Source of the DNA: Actinomycetota bacterium
GTDB lineage: Bacteria; Actinomycetota; Actinomycetes; Nanopelagicales; Nanopelagicaceae
Reading direction: 5' to 3'
DNA: 61,774 nucleotides
NCBI GenBank assembly: GCA_016870715.1
Contig: VGAL01000005.1
Location: forward strand, 1-61,774
The translations under genes were made by a program, and so were the position numbers. Under the pieces are notes generated by a model. It searched no databases, was not told where the DNA came from, and saw only the letters and a program-made list of their open reading frames with translations. Below, in pieces: positions 44,827 to 53,300 of this stretch; position 1 is the first letter of the stretch, and each line of letters begins with the position of its first letter.

Positions 44827-46140
44827 TTAAGCGCGCTGGAGGAATCGGTCTAACGCCTCTACCCCAAAGTGAATTGCTGAAACAGGTACCCGTTCATTAA
44901 TTCCATGGAAAAGGGCCATGAAATCAAGTTCGGGTGGCAACTTCAGTGGTGAAAATCCATAACCGGCGATTCCTAATTTTGAAAGTCCTTTGTTATCGGT
45001 GCCGCCGCTCATGACATATGGCACTGGTATTCCCTCGGGGTCACAATCCTTAATTGCCGCACACATCGCATCAACTAACTCTCCTGTAAAAGGGAGTTCA
45101 AGTGCGGCGTCGTGAATTATTGGGTTGACCACTACATCAGGTCCAGAAAGTTCCTTGATGGTGGTGATGAATTCTTCTTCATAACCTGGCAGGAAGCGAC
45201 CATCTATCACTGCTTTGGCATGTTGTGGAATGACGTTCTCCTTATATCCCGCTGACAGCATCGTGGGATTGGCCGTGTTTTGAGTGGTCGCGCCAATCAT
45301 CCGCGCCATGGAACCCAATTCGGCGACAATCGGAGCGGGATTTCTCTCATCGAAATCTTTTCCAACTAGTTGCGCTACTTTTGAGAGGAAGATGCGCAAG
45401 GTTTCCGTGATTCGAATAGGCCATTGATGGTTGCCAATCCGAGCCACAGCCTCTGCTACGGCAGTTACAGCATTATCTTTATTGACCATTGAGCCATGAC
45501 CTGCAGTTCCCTGTGCCGAGAGCTCCATCCAGTACATTCCCTTTTCAGAGGTTTCCACTAAGTAGAGTCGTTTTCCATTACTTAATGTTGCCGAAAATCC
45601 TCCTACCTCCGAGATTGCCTCTGTGCACCCTGCAAATGCCTCTGGATGATTCTTCACAATCCAATTGACTCCGTAGGTACCGCCTGCTTCTTCGTCTGCA
45701 AAGAAAGCGAGGACGATATCTCGATCTGGAACGAAACTTCGCTGATGCCAATCTTCGGCAATCGCAAGAATCATCGCGTCCATATCTTTCATATCAACGG
45801 CGCCACGACCCCAAATTTCGCCATCGATGATGTCACCAGACCAGGGATCCTGTCTCCAATCCTTCGCATCCGCGGGGACGGTATCGAGATGGCCATGCAA
45901 CACCAACCCAGGTCGCGTTGAATTACTCCCTTTGATTCGCGCAACGACGCTTACGCGGGTAGGCGCAGATTGGTACACCACCGGATCGAGCCCACACTTT
46001 TTTAAGAACTCTGCAACATATTGCGCGACGGCACGTTCATCGCCGTCCCCGCCTCCATTGTTGACGCTGGGAATTCGAATCAAATCCTGGCAAATTTCTA
46101 CCGCGCGTTCGCCAAGTGCCAGATAGTCGCTCTGCCTCAT
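44827..46140 (-). CDS. M20-family zinc amidohydrolase/dipeptidase
   Basis: 437 residues from the ATG at 46140; a GTG at 46146 adds two. Metal and catalytic motifs are GHLDTVP, GRGAVDMKDM and ADEEAGG, with a dimerisation domain between about 190 and 320. The family hydrolyses dipeptides, acyl-amino acids or related amides; the substrate is not evident. TATAGAAT (46149-46156) upstream is a likely -10. The promoter region has 10-bp tandem repeats. Confidence 0.88.
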   Translation of the reverse strand: MRQSDYLALGERAVEICQDLIRIPSVNNGGGDGDERAVAQYVAEFLKKCGLDPVVYQSAPTRVSVVARIKGSNSTRPGLVLHGHLDTVPADAKDWRQDPWSGDIIDGEIWGRGAVDMKDMDAMILAIAEDWHQRSFVPDRDIVLAFFADEEAGGTYGVNWIVKNHPEAFAGCTEAISEVGGFSATLSNGKRLYLVETSEKGMYWMELSAQGTAGHGSMVNKDNAVTAVAEAVARIGNHQWPIRITETLRIFLSKVAQLVGKDFDERNPAPIVAELGSMARMIGATTQNTANPTMLSAGYKENVIPQHAKAVIDGRFLPGYEEEFITTIKELSGPDVVVNPIIHDAALELPFTGELVDAMCAAIKDCDPEGIPVPYVMSGGTDNKGLSKLGIAGYGFSPLKLPPELDFMALFHGINERVPVSAIHFGVEALDRFLQRA

Positions 46141-46170
46141 GCCCACATCATTCTATACTTTCCCAGACTT

Positions 46171-46210
46171 TTCCTACACTCTCCTACACTCTCCTACACT
46201 CTCCCACACT
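46171..46210. repeat. 10-bp tandem repeat upstream of the M20 gene
   Basis: Four contiguous copies of CTCCTACACT (first TTCCTACACT, last CTCCCACACT), with a decayed copy before them at 46161-46170. The 10-bp period puts each copy on the same face of the helix. It lies 15-55 bp upstream of the likely -10 of the M20 gene. Confidence 0.85.
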
Positions 46211-46261
46211 TGCCTATTCCAATGAGGTCAATACGCCTGGTTTTGATGGGGCGCGATTGCA

Positions 46262-46290
46262 TTGGTAGGCTCAGCGCTCTTGATTATGGA
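46262..46290 (+). promoter_or_regulatory. Promoter of tRNA-Leu
   Basis: TTGGTA (46262-46267), a 17-bp spacer and TATGGA (46285-46290). The predicted start is about 10 nt before the mature tRNA 5' end. Confidence 0.5.
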
Positions 46291-46306
46291 TAAATCAGGG
46301 AACCTG

Positions 46307-46390
46307 GTCCGGGTGGCGGAATTGGCAGACGCGCTAGCTTGAGGTGCTAGTGCCCGAAAGGGCTTCGGGGTTCAAGTCCCCGTTCGGACA
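46307..46390 (+). tRNA. tRNA-Leu (anticodon GAG)
   Basis: 84 nt with a class II variable arm (GTGCCCGAAAGGGCTTC region). The acceptor stem GTCCGGG pairs with TTCGGAC (two G-U pairs). The anticodon stem CTAGC/GCTAG holds the loop TTGAGGT, anticodon GAG at 46341-46343. The T arm has GGTTCAAGTCC. CCA is not encoded. Confidence 0.95.
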
Positions 46391-46417
46391 CATCAGAGTA
46401 AAAACCATTCTTTCAAG

Positions 46418-46423
46418 TAGATT
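46418..46423 (+). promoter_or_regulatory. -10 element TAGATT for the quinone oxidoreductase gene
   Basis: TAGATT ends 7 nt before the GTG at 46431. It supports that start over earlier frames running out of tRNA-Leu, and predicts a leaderless mRNA. Confidence 0.55.
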
Positions 46424-46430
46424 GCTCGGC

Positions 46431-47375
46431 GTGCGGGCGATTCGAATATCCCATCATGGTGGAGCTGAGGCGCTTAGCCTCGAGGAGATTCCACCGCCTA
46501 CTAATACCCCTGTTGATCATCTGAGGCTTCGCGTAGATATTGCCGGGGTCAACTTCATTGATGTCTATCATCGCCGCGGTCAATATCCACTCCCTTTGCC
46601 CTCTGGGATTGGCATTGAAGGAATAGGTACAGCCGAGAATGGCGAACGATACTTCTGGTTGAGCGCGATGGGCTCGTATGCGCAAGAAATTTCTCTCCCA
46701 TTTGGCGCGCTCACACCATTACCTAACAACTCGCTCTCTGATGAAGATCTCCTCCCGTTACTCTGCCAAGGAATGACTGCGCACTACCTAGTGGATTCGG
46801 CATATCCCGTTAGTGAAGGTGATGTTGCGCTGGTTACCGCAGCGGTTGGTGGTGTTGGGCTCATTTTAATTCAATTACTAAAAGCGCGTGGGGCGAAAGT
46901 TATTGCACTCACTTCATCGAAAGAACGAGCAGAGCGGGCGCTCGACCATGGCGCCGATATCGCTGGACTATATGACGAGATGGAGAAAGTAACCCATGAC
47001 CTAACCGGAGACGATGGCGTGAACGTGGTCTACGACTCGGTAGGGAAAGATACCTTTGATCGCTCCTTCGGGTTATTAGGAAATGGTGGAATGTTCGTGC
47101 TCTATGGTGGAGCTAGCGGTCCGGTCCCACCTTTTGATTTGATGCGGCTAAACTCCAAATCTTTAGCGATTCGCAGACCAACGCTCGCTACCTACACTGC
47201 CTCTGTGCCAGAGCGCCTCCGACGTTTGCAGGATTTACTCTCGTTACGGGGACGGGGCTTGCTTCGGTACCCAAGCGCTACAGTCTTTACACTGGCCGAT
47301 GCAGCAAAAGCTCATCTTCTACTTGAATCTCGGCAACACTCCGGGAAGATTGGGTTGGCGCCATGGAAGATCTAG
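46431..47375 (+). CDS. NADPH:quinone oxidoreductase-like protein
   Basis: 314 residues from the GTG at 46431. It belongs to the zinc-free medium-chain reductases: VRAIRISHHGGAEAL, VDIAGVNFIDVYHRRGQYP near 40-60, and the nucleotide motif AAVGGVGLILIQLLKARGAKV. It probably reduces quinones with NADPH; the true substrate is unknown. It overlaps the next small gene by 13 nt. Confidence 0.85.
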   Translation: MRAIRISHHGGAEALSLEEIPPPTNTPVDHLRLRVDIAGVNFIDVYHRRGQYPLPLPSGIGIEGIGTAENGERYFWLSAMGSYAQEISLPFGALTPLPNNSLSDEDLLPLLCQGMTAHYLVDSAYPVSEGDVALVTAAVGGVGLILIQLLKARGAKVIALTSSKERAERALDHGADIAGLYDEMEKVTHDLTGDDGVNVVYDSVGKDTFDRSFGLLGNGGMFVLYGGASGPVPPFDLMRLNSKSLAIRRPTLATYTASVPERLRRLQDLLSLRGRGLLRYPSATVFTLADAAKAHLLLESRQHSGKIGLAPWKI

Positions 47376-47620
47376 CGCGCACAGTCGCGATAATTCTCTT
47401 CTTTCCAGTAATTGCCTCCCCTATAACCTTTCTCTTTACCTGGAAGTTCCATCAACGATGGATTGCCATTGTTGCCATACCGATTTCAATAGTCTCGGCA
47501 ACTCTTGGCACATTTCTTTTACTCAGCGAGATAGGCATCGCCGCTCGTTTCTTTGGACTCTGGGGAGTTCTCTTCGCACTTGCCACGTGGCGAATTATTT
47601 GGAAGCGATATCGAACATGA
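47363..47620 (+). CDS. Small three-helix membrane protein
   Basis: 85 residues with three hydrophobic segments (about 6-26, 32-55 and 60-78) and a basic C-terminus. It is tightly placed: 13-nt overlap with the oxidoreductase and 4-nt overlap (ATGA) with apt, which supports it being real. I do not recognise a family. Confidence 0.6.
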   Translation: MEDLARTVAIILFFPVIASPITFLFTWKFHQRWIAIVAIPISIVSATLGTFLLLSEIGIAARFFGLWGVLFALATWRIIWKRYRT

Positions 47621-48156
47621 TGCTGAAACCGGATTTACAGAGAGCGCGTGAGTTGATTCGCGATATTCCCGATTACCCATCTCCAGGAATCCTCTTTCGA
47701 GATCTGACACCTATGATCGCTGATGCGAAAGCGCTTCGAGCCGTCGTTGATGCGCTCGATGAATATGCGCCCGAAGCAACCCATTTTGCTGGACTGGAGG
47801 CGCGAGGATTTATATTTGCCTCTGCGATGGCTGCACGTTTAGAACGAGGGTGCATTCTCCTCCGAAAGCCAAAAAAATTGCCGCGAGAGAAATTTTCGGT
47901 CTCTTACGATCTCGAATACGGTCAAGATTCGATTGAAATACATAAAGATGCACTAACCGCCGGTGACAAAATCCTCATTGTGGATGATGTGCTTGCGACC
48001 GGAGGTACGCTCTGCGCCGCTATTGAATTACTTGCCATGACGGAGGCAGAAACTTTGGGCAGTGTTGTCGTAGCTGAAATTGGTTTTCTGGAAGGACGTA
48101 AACGAGTTGGTGCAAGATTCCCACACCATAGGGTTCACTCGCTCTTCGCGTTATAG
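47617..48156 (+). CDS. apt: Adenine phosphoribosyltransferase
   Basis: 179 residues from the first of two adjacent ATGs. It converts adenine and PRPP to AMP. YPSPGILFRDLTP is the N-terminal block, GLEARGFIFASAMA the adenine site and ILIVDDVLATGGTLCA the PRPP loop. Length is normal. The NCS2 permease 5 kb downstream could supply its substrate. It converges on the ABC-F gene with an 8-bp gap. Confidence 0.94.
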   Translation: MMLKPDLQRARELIRDIPDYPSPGILFRDLTPMIADAKALRAVVDALDEYAPEATHFAGLEARGFIFASAMAARLERGCILLRKPKKLPREKFSVSYDLEYGQDSIEIHKDALTAGDKILIVDDVLATGGTLCAAIELLAMTEAETLGSVVVAEIGFLEGRKRVGARFPHHRVHSLFAL

Positions 48157-48164
48157 CGTTCTGA

Positions 48165-49763
48165 CTATTCCAATGTGATCAAGTCGTAATAATCATCTCG
48201 CCAAAGATCCTCATCTCCATCAGGCATCAGCAAGACTCGCTCGGGCGCAAGGGCGCTTACCGCCCCTTCATCGTGCGAAACGAGAACAATTGCTCCTTGA
48301 TACTCGCGGAGCGCTCCAAGAATTTCCTCTCGAGATGCCGGATCAAGGTTATTTGTAGGTTCATCAAGAAGCAGTACATTCGCTGCGCTCACAACTAGTT
48401 GCGCTAGCGCCAAACGTGTGCGCTCTCCGCCACTAAGAACTTTGACTGGTTTAAAGACATCATCTCCGCTAAAGAGAAAGGTGCCTAAGACGTTACGTGC
48501 TTCACCTTCGGAGATATCTACCCGAGCTTTGAGCATGTTTGCCAACACGCTCTCCTCATAATTTAAGGATTCATGCTCTTGGGCGTAGTAACCAAGTTTC
48601 AAACCATGGCCTGGTTCAACCCCGCCGGTATCAGGCTCCAACTCGCCGGCCAACATTCGAAGCAGAGTGGTTTTCCCAGCACCATTCAATCCGAGAATCA
48701 CCACTCGCGAACCTTTATCGATTGCTAAATCCACATCGGTAAATACTTCAGTAGAACCATACGACTTACTCAGCTCTTGAGCAGTGAGTGGTGTTTTACC
48801 GCAGGGTGCCGGGGTGGGGAAACGAAGTTTTGCCACCTTGTCTTTAGCACGCTCTCCCTCAGTACTAGCGATGAGTTTTTCGGCCCGTTTAAACATCACT
48901 TGTGCTGCCTTTGCCTTGCTTGCTTTAGCGCGCATTCGTTCACCCTGCTTCTGTAAAATCTCGGCACGCTTCTCGGCAATGGCACGTTCTTTCTTTCTTC
49001 GATGTTCATCTTGCTCTCTGGCAAGGAGATACTTTCTCCATCCCATGTTATATACATCAATCACATTTCGATTGGCGTCGAGATAGAAGATTCGGTTCAC
49101 AACAGTTTCGATGAGGTTCGCGTCGTGACTGATAATTACCAATCCACCAGAGTACTTTCCAAGAAAGTCTCGTAACCAAACTATCGAGTCTGCATCGAGA
49201 TGGTTTGTGGGTTCGTCGAGAAGCAGAGTTTCAGCATTACTAAAAAGTATTCGAGCCAATTCGATTCGTCGACGCTGTCCGCCAGATAATTCAATGAGCT
49301 TTTGCGCAAAAATTTTCTCTGGCAATCCGAGGTTAGTAGCGATTGCTTCAGCCTCAGAAGTTGCGCTATACCCGCCAGCGCTCTGGAACTCCTCCTCGGC
49401 TCGCGCATATCGCTCGAGGACCGTTGCCAATTCATCGCCTTCACTATTTGTCATCTTCTCTTCAAGTGATCGCATCCGCTCCGATATCGCATCCAGGCCT
49501 CGTACCGAAAGAATCCGATTGAGAACCGTTCCTTCTTCATCTCCGGTTCGAGGATCTTGTGGCAAATATCCGATAGTTCCACTCCGATTGACCTGCCCGC
49601 CGGCAGGTAGCGTCTCCCCGGCCAGAACCTTGGCTAGCGTAGATTTTCCAGAACCATTTCTGCCAACTAGACCGATGCGATCACCGTGATTGATTCGAAT
49701 GTTCACTTCGCTCAACAACAATCGAGCACCGGCTCGAAGTTCGAGACTTGCAGTGGAAATCAT
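48165..49763 (-). CDS. ABC-F family ATPase
   Basis: 532 residues from the ATG at 49763 (MISTASLELRAGARLLL); a start at 49835 would add 24 unrelated residues. Two ATPase cassettes: Walker A GRNGSGKST at 34-42 and GLNGAGKTT in the second half, signatures LSGGQRRR and LSGGERTR, and Walker B LLLDEPTNHLD and LLLDEPTNNLD. The linker between them is long and basic. No membrane part. Such proteins act on the ribosome (translation rescue or antibiotic protection); the subclass is not resolved. Confidence 0.9.
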   Translation of the reverse strand: MISTASLELRAGARLLLSEVNIRINHGDRIGLVGRNGSGKSTLAKVLAGETLPAGGQVNRSGTIGYLPQDPRTGDEEGTVLNRILSVRGLDAISERMRSLEEKMTNSEGDELATVLERYARAEEEFQSAGGYSATSEAEAIATNLGLPEKIFAQKLIELSGGQRRRIELARILFSNAETLLLDEPTNHLDADSIVWLRDFLGKYSGGLVIISHDANLIETVVNRIFYLDANRNVIDVYNMGWRKYLLAREQDEHRRKKERAIAEKRAEILQKQGERMRAKASKAKAAQVMFKRAEKLIASTEGERAKDKVAKLRFPTPAPCGKTPLTAQELSKSYGSTEVFTDVDLAIDKGSRVVILGLNGAGKTTLLRMLAGELEPDTGGVEPGHGLKLGYYAQEHESLNYEESVLANMLKARVDISEGEARNVLGTFLFSGDDVFKPVKVLSGGERTRLALAQLVVSAANVLLLDEPTNNLDPASREEILGALREYQGAIVLVSHDEGAVSALAPERVLLMPDGDEDLWRDDYYDLITLE

Positions 49764-49848
49764 GGAGAAGATGCTCTCACGGATTATTCCCGTTAAACTC
49801 CGATTCTGATTGTTCGATAGAAAATAGATGTGCACCCTGGAGGCAATG

Positions 49849-50892
49849 ATGGCCCAAGCTCGTGGTTATGCGGTCCTTACTCCTAAAGCGGATTTGGTTC
49901 CCTTTGAGTTCGAGCGTCGGAACTTACGACCAGGTGATGTGGAAATCACCATTTCCCATGCAGGTATCTGCCACTCCGATATCCATCAGGGGCGCGAAGA
50001 GTGGGGTCAAGCCATCTTTCCTATGGTTCCAGGGCACGAAATTGTCGGGCGAGTAAAGAGCGTTGGCGAGAGGGTTTCGAAGTTTGCTCCCGGCCAACTA
50101 GTCGGAGTTGGAGTTTTTATCGACTCCTGTCGAAAGTGTGAGAACTGCAGAGCGGGTCTACAACAATATTGCGCAGAGGGAATGACCGGCACGTACAACA
50201 CAATTGAACGGGATCGCACCACTGTAGCTTATGGAGGTTACTCCAACTTGATTGTTGTCGATGAGAACTACGTGGTTTCGGTCCCCGAGAATCTCGATCT
50301 AGCAGGTGTTGCGCCATTGATGTGTGCGGGCATCACTCTATATTCACCACTTCGTCATTGGGAGGCTGGGCCTGGCAAGAAGGTGGGCATCATTGGTCTT
50401 GGTGGTCTCGGACATATGGGGGTTAAATTCGCCCACGCTGTGGGTGCGCATGTCACAGTCTTTAGCCACTCCGAACGCAAGAAGAGTGATGCGCTCGAGA
50501 TGGGTGCAGATGACTTTGTCGCAAACCCTAGCGAGGAATATTTCAAGAAGAACGGCAGCTCTTTCGATCTCATACTCAACACGGTTTCAGTTGATGTTGA
50601 CCTTGAAAAATATCTCTCGCTCTTGCGACTTAATGGAACTCTCGTGCTGATTGGGCTACCCGGAAAGCCCTATCAGGTTCCCGCAGGAGTGCTCCTTGGT
50701 AAGCGTCGAAGACTTGCTGGCTCGATGATTGGTGGAGTACCGGAACTCCAAGAGATGTTAAATTTCTGTGGAAGCAATCAGATCGTCAGTGATGTCGAAT
50801 TGATCCAGCCCGATTACATCAATAAAGCCTGGGAGCGCACCGTTGCAAGCGATGTCAAATATCGCTTCGTTATTGATGCCTCTAGTTTCTGA
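49849..50892 (+). CDS. Zinc-dependent alcohol dehydrogenase (cinnamyl-alcohol/YahK type)
   Basis: 347 residues from the ATG at 49849, with GGAGG 5 nt upstream. Catalytic zinc ligands are Cys41 (GICHSD) and His63-Glu64 (PGHE); the structural zinc ligands are Cys94, Cys97, Cys100 and Cys108. The cofactor motif is GLGGLGHMGVKFA. It probably reduces aldehydes with NADPH. The substrate range is unknown. Confidence 0.9.
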   Translation: MAQARGYAVLTPKADLVPFEFERRNLRPGDVEITISHAGICHSDIHQGREEWGQAIFPMVPGHEIVGRVKSVGERVSKFAPGQLVGVGVFIDSCRKCENCRAGLQQYCAEGMTGTYNTIERDRTTVAYGGYSNLIVVDENYVVSVPENLDLAGVAPLMCAGITLYSPLRHWEAGPGKKVGIIGLGGLGHMGVKFAHAVGAHVTVFSHSERKKSDALEMGADDFVANPSEEYFKKNGSSFDLILNTVSVDVDLEKYLSLLRLNGTLVLIGLPGKPYQVPAGVLLGKRRRLAGSMIGGVPELQEMLNFCGSNQIVSDVELIQPDYINKAWERTVASDVKYRFVIDASSF

Positions 50893-50908
50893 GAACCCCA
50901 ACCGGATC

Positions 50909-51634
50909 TCAGAGCACAGTGGTTACTACGGTAGCTAAGATTGGGGCGATAAAGAGCGCGGGTAACATATCCCCGATAGCAATGCTTCTGATATTCAATA
51001 GTTTCAAACCAATCCCGATGAGCAGCAATCCCCCAACGCCGGTGATTGCATCTATCTGGTAATCCTGAAGCACGCTTCCGAGTATCGCGCCGACGGCGCT
51101 CCATGCGCCTTGATAGATAAGTACGCTCAAAGCCGATGCTGCAACACCCCAACCCAGGGCAGCAGCAAAAGCAATGGCTGCGAAACCATCCATAATGCTT
51201 TTGAGAATCAGCAGCTCATTCCCGTTACCTAATCCATCGCTAATACTTCCCAAAATAGCCATTGGACCAATAACGAAGATTAGAGAAGCGGTAACAAAGC
51301 CGGTGACAAAGTCCGAGTCACCTTCACTCGCAAAACGGAGCTTGAGCCGCTCTCCCACTCTGTCTAGTCGCTCCTCTATTCGGAGCAAAGATCCAAGAAC
51401 GCCACCAATGAGTAGCGCGCCAAGGGTAATCAAAATCGGTTTTCCTGAACCTACCGCTTTTACATATGAACTATTCCAAAGAGCAGCACAAGCGCTCGCG
51501 CCACTTATAAAGGTGACTAGACCAAGTGCATCGGTAATCAGAGTTCGCGTCTTGTTGGAAATCTTGGATCCAACTGCTACACCAATGAAGGTTCCTAAAA
51601 GAATAGTGAGAACATTGACAAGCGTTCCAATCAT
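50909..51634 (-). CDS. DUF554 family membrane protein
   Basis: 241 residues with about six to seven membrane segments. It begins GTLVNVLTILLGTFIGVAVG, typical of DUF554 (YdfK-like), and contains GALLIGGVLGSLLRIEERLD and SIMDGFAAIAFAAALG. Function unknown; transport is suggested for the family. It overlaps the uppP stop by 4 nt. Confidence 0.85.
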   Translation of the reverse strand: MIGTLVNVLTILLGTFIGVAVGSKISNKTRTLITDALGLVTFISGASACAALWNSSYVKAVGSGKPILITLGALLIGGVLGSLLRIEERLDRVGERLKLRFASEGDSDFVTGFVTASLIFVIGPMAILGSISDGLGNGNELLILKSIMDGFAAIAFAAALGWGVAASALSVLIYQGAWSAVGAILGSVLQDYQIDAITGVGGLLLIGIGLKLLNIRSIAIGDMLPALFIAPILATVVTTVL

Positions 51635-52497
51635 GAGAATCGCCAGAAAGAAAGCGCGCCGATAATCAGAGAGTAAATCGCAAAAGGATAGAGAGTGTGG
51701 GTTTTAAACCATCGAACTAAGAATGCGATAGAGAGATAGGTGCAGATTGCAGAAACAACTGAACCCACGAGGACTGGACCCAGAATATGAGAGATTTCTG
51801 GGTCGAAGAGTTTTGGAAGCTTCAAAATACTCGCTCCCACTATGACAGGTGTAGCGATAAGGAAAGCAAAATCCGATGCTGCCGAGTGGGATAGGCCTCG
51901 TGCCAAACCTGCTGACATCGTGATTCCAAAACGACTTATTCCTGGAAAGAGCGCAGCTGATTGCGCGATACCAATTACCAATGCTTGGCCATTACCAATC
52001 TTCTCAGTATCGGTAAGCTCCCTGGTAATCCGTGATTTTTTATAGATTTCAATGGCAACAAGTAACAAGCCGTTGAGAAATAGGAAACCACCAACAGCAT
52101 AAGGATCGCTGAAGAGTTCTCCTACTTCATCTTGAAAGAGAATTCCTAACACTCCAACCGGAATGGTGGCCAGAATTATCTTCCAAATTAATTGCTCAGA
52201 GGAATCAAAATTCCGTCGTTTCTGAATGCTAGTGAAGAATGCCTTAATCAGCACGAGCCAACGATTGCGAAAGAACCAAATTAATGTGAGCGAGCTCGCT
52301 AGATGCAGGGCGATGATCATCAACAGATACGGCGACTCCCCAGAGGTCTCATTGGTAAGGAAATCTCTCCAACTTCCTCCAATCCAGGCAGGTACCAGCA
52401 CAGAGTGGCCTAAGCTGGAAATAGGAAATAACTCCGAGAAGCCCTGAAGAATTCCGGTGAGAATCGATTGGAAGTAGGAAACTTCAAGTGATTTCAC
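51631..52497 (-). CDS. uppP: Undecaprenyl-diphosphatase UppP (BacA)
   Basis: 288 residues from the GTG at 52497; an ATG at 52503 would add two. The GTG is preferred because TACCCT (52504-52509) then ends exactly 6 nt upstream. It recycles the cell-wall lipid carrier. The two active-site segments are QGFSELFPISSLGH (the consensus has STGH) and ALFPGISRFG (the consensus has SRSG), so both are slightly divergent. About eight membrane helices. Conserved order with the DUF3090 region is loosened by insertions. Confidence 0.9.
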   Translation of the reverse strand: MKSLEVSYFQSILTGILQGFSELFPISSLGHSVLVPAWIGGSWRDFLTNETSGESPYLLMIIALHLASSLTLIWFFRNRWLVLIKAFFTSIQKRRNFDSSEQLIWKIILATIPVGVLGILFQDEVGELFSDPYAVGGFLFLNGLLLVAIEIYKKSRITRELTDTEKIGNGQALVIGIAQSAALFPGISRFGITMSAGLARGLSHSAASDFAFLIATPVIVGASILKLPKLFDPEISHILGPVLVGSVVSAICTYLSIAFLVRWFKTHTLYPFAIYSLIIGALSFWRFS

Positions 52498-52503
52498 CTT
52501 CAT

Positions 52504-52521
52504 AGGGTACGCGACTACCCT
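52504..52521. promoter_or_regulatory. Mirror-image divergent -10 elements (uppP / YczE-like)
   Basis: AGGGTA-CGCGAC-TACCCT is a perfect inverted repeat with 6-bp arms. Each arm read outward is a TACCCT -10 box: 6 nt before the uppP GTG on the minus strand and 7 nt before the GTG at 52529 on the plus strand. Confidence 0.55.
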
Positions 52522-52528
52522 TGAGAAG

Positions 52529-53185
52529 GTGCGTAGGTTCTTCTCTCACTCGATTCCATATACCCCCTGGCGTGCGAGCCATCAGTGGCAACTTTCTCCT
52601 TCTCGATCTCTGATCTTGACCATTGGACTCGTTATTTTCGGAATCGGTGATGGACTTTTGATCGTCAGCCACCTAGGCAATGCTCCGTGGAGCGTTCTGG
52701 CTCAAGGTCTTTCACTTCGTTTGGGAATTGCGATTGGTTGGGCAACCTTTCTTGTCTCTACCGCAGTCTTACTTCTCTGGATTCCTTTCAAACAACGTCC
52801 AGGAGTAGGAACAGTGGCCAACATTCTCGTCATCGCGATAGCAATTGATCTCACCGTTGCCTGGACCCCGGTCCCTGCCAATCTCGGGCTGCGAATTGCG
52901 CTGGTACTCCTGGGTATCGCGCTCGTTGGTGGAGGTTCAGCGCTCTATCTCACCTGTGGTTTAGGACCGGGGCCCCGGGATGGGCTCATGACTGCAATTC
53001 ACTACTCCAGCGGATTCTCGGTGGCGCGGGTTCGAGCATCGATCGAGGGGTCGGTGCTGGCTCTGGGGTGGCTCCTGGGAGGGCGAGTGGGGTTCGGCAC
53101 TCTCGCCTTTGCGCTGGGTATAGGCGCCTCGATTGCCCTCTGGTTAACCCTGTTAGGACACCTGATCAGAAATACTCCCCAGTAA
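52529..53185 (+). CDS. YczE/YitT-like membrane protein
   Basis: 218 residues with five to six hydrophobic helices. ILTIGLVIFGIGDGLLIVSHLGNAPWSVLAQGLS and GLGPGPRDGLMTAI are typical of the YczE/YyaS/YitT family of unknown membrane proteins. The GTG start is predicted leaderless. It ends 115 nt before the NCS2 permease gene. Confidence 0.8.
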   Translation: MRRFFSHSIPYTPWRASHQWQLSPSRSLILTIGLVIFGIGDGLLIVSHLGNAPWSVLAQGLSLRLGIAIGWATFLVSTAVLLLWIPFKQRPGVGTVANILVIAIAIDLTVAWTPVPANLGLRIALVLLGIALVGGGSALYLTCGLGPGPRDGLMTAIHYSSGFSVARVRASIEGSVLALGWLLGGRVGFGTLAFALGIGASIALWLTLLGHLIRNTPQ

Positions 53186-53300
53186 CTGAAAATTGGCTGA
53201 GCCTGGGGGTAGGTTGAAGGCCTTCCCTCGGTATTCACGAGCCGTCATTTCGTGGCGGGGTCGTAAACACCCCCGAAACCAAAATAGTTGAGAGGGATAC
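53186..53300 (+). promoter_or_regulatory. Structured leader of the NCS2 permease gene (candidate riboswitch)
   Basis: This gap is long for this genome. Helices I can draw by hand: GGGGGT (53205-53210) with ACCCCC (53269-53274); CACGA (53236-53240) with TCGTG (53250-53254); and, excluding the first, GGGG (53257-53260) with CCCC (53271-53274). CCCTC (53225-53229) can cover the ribosome binding site GAGGG (53292-53296). Choice between helices could expose or hide the start site. I do not match it to a known riboswitch class. Confidence 0.45.

Noticed and set aside
46344-46430. Quinone oxidoreductase starting inside tRNA-Leu
   Set aside because: The extra 29 residues are translation of the tRNA and its flank; the GTG at 46431 has a correctly placed -10 box and matches the family N-terminus.
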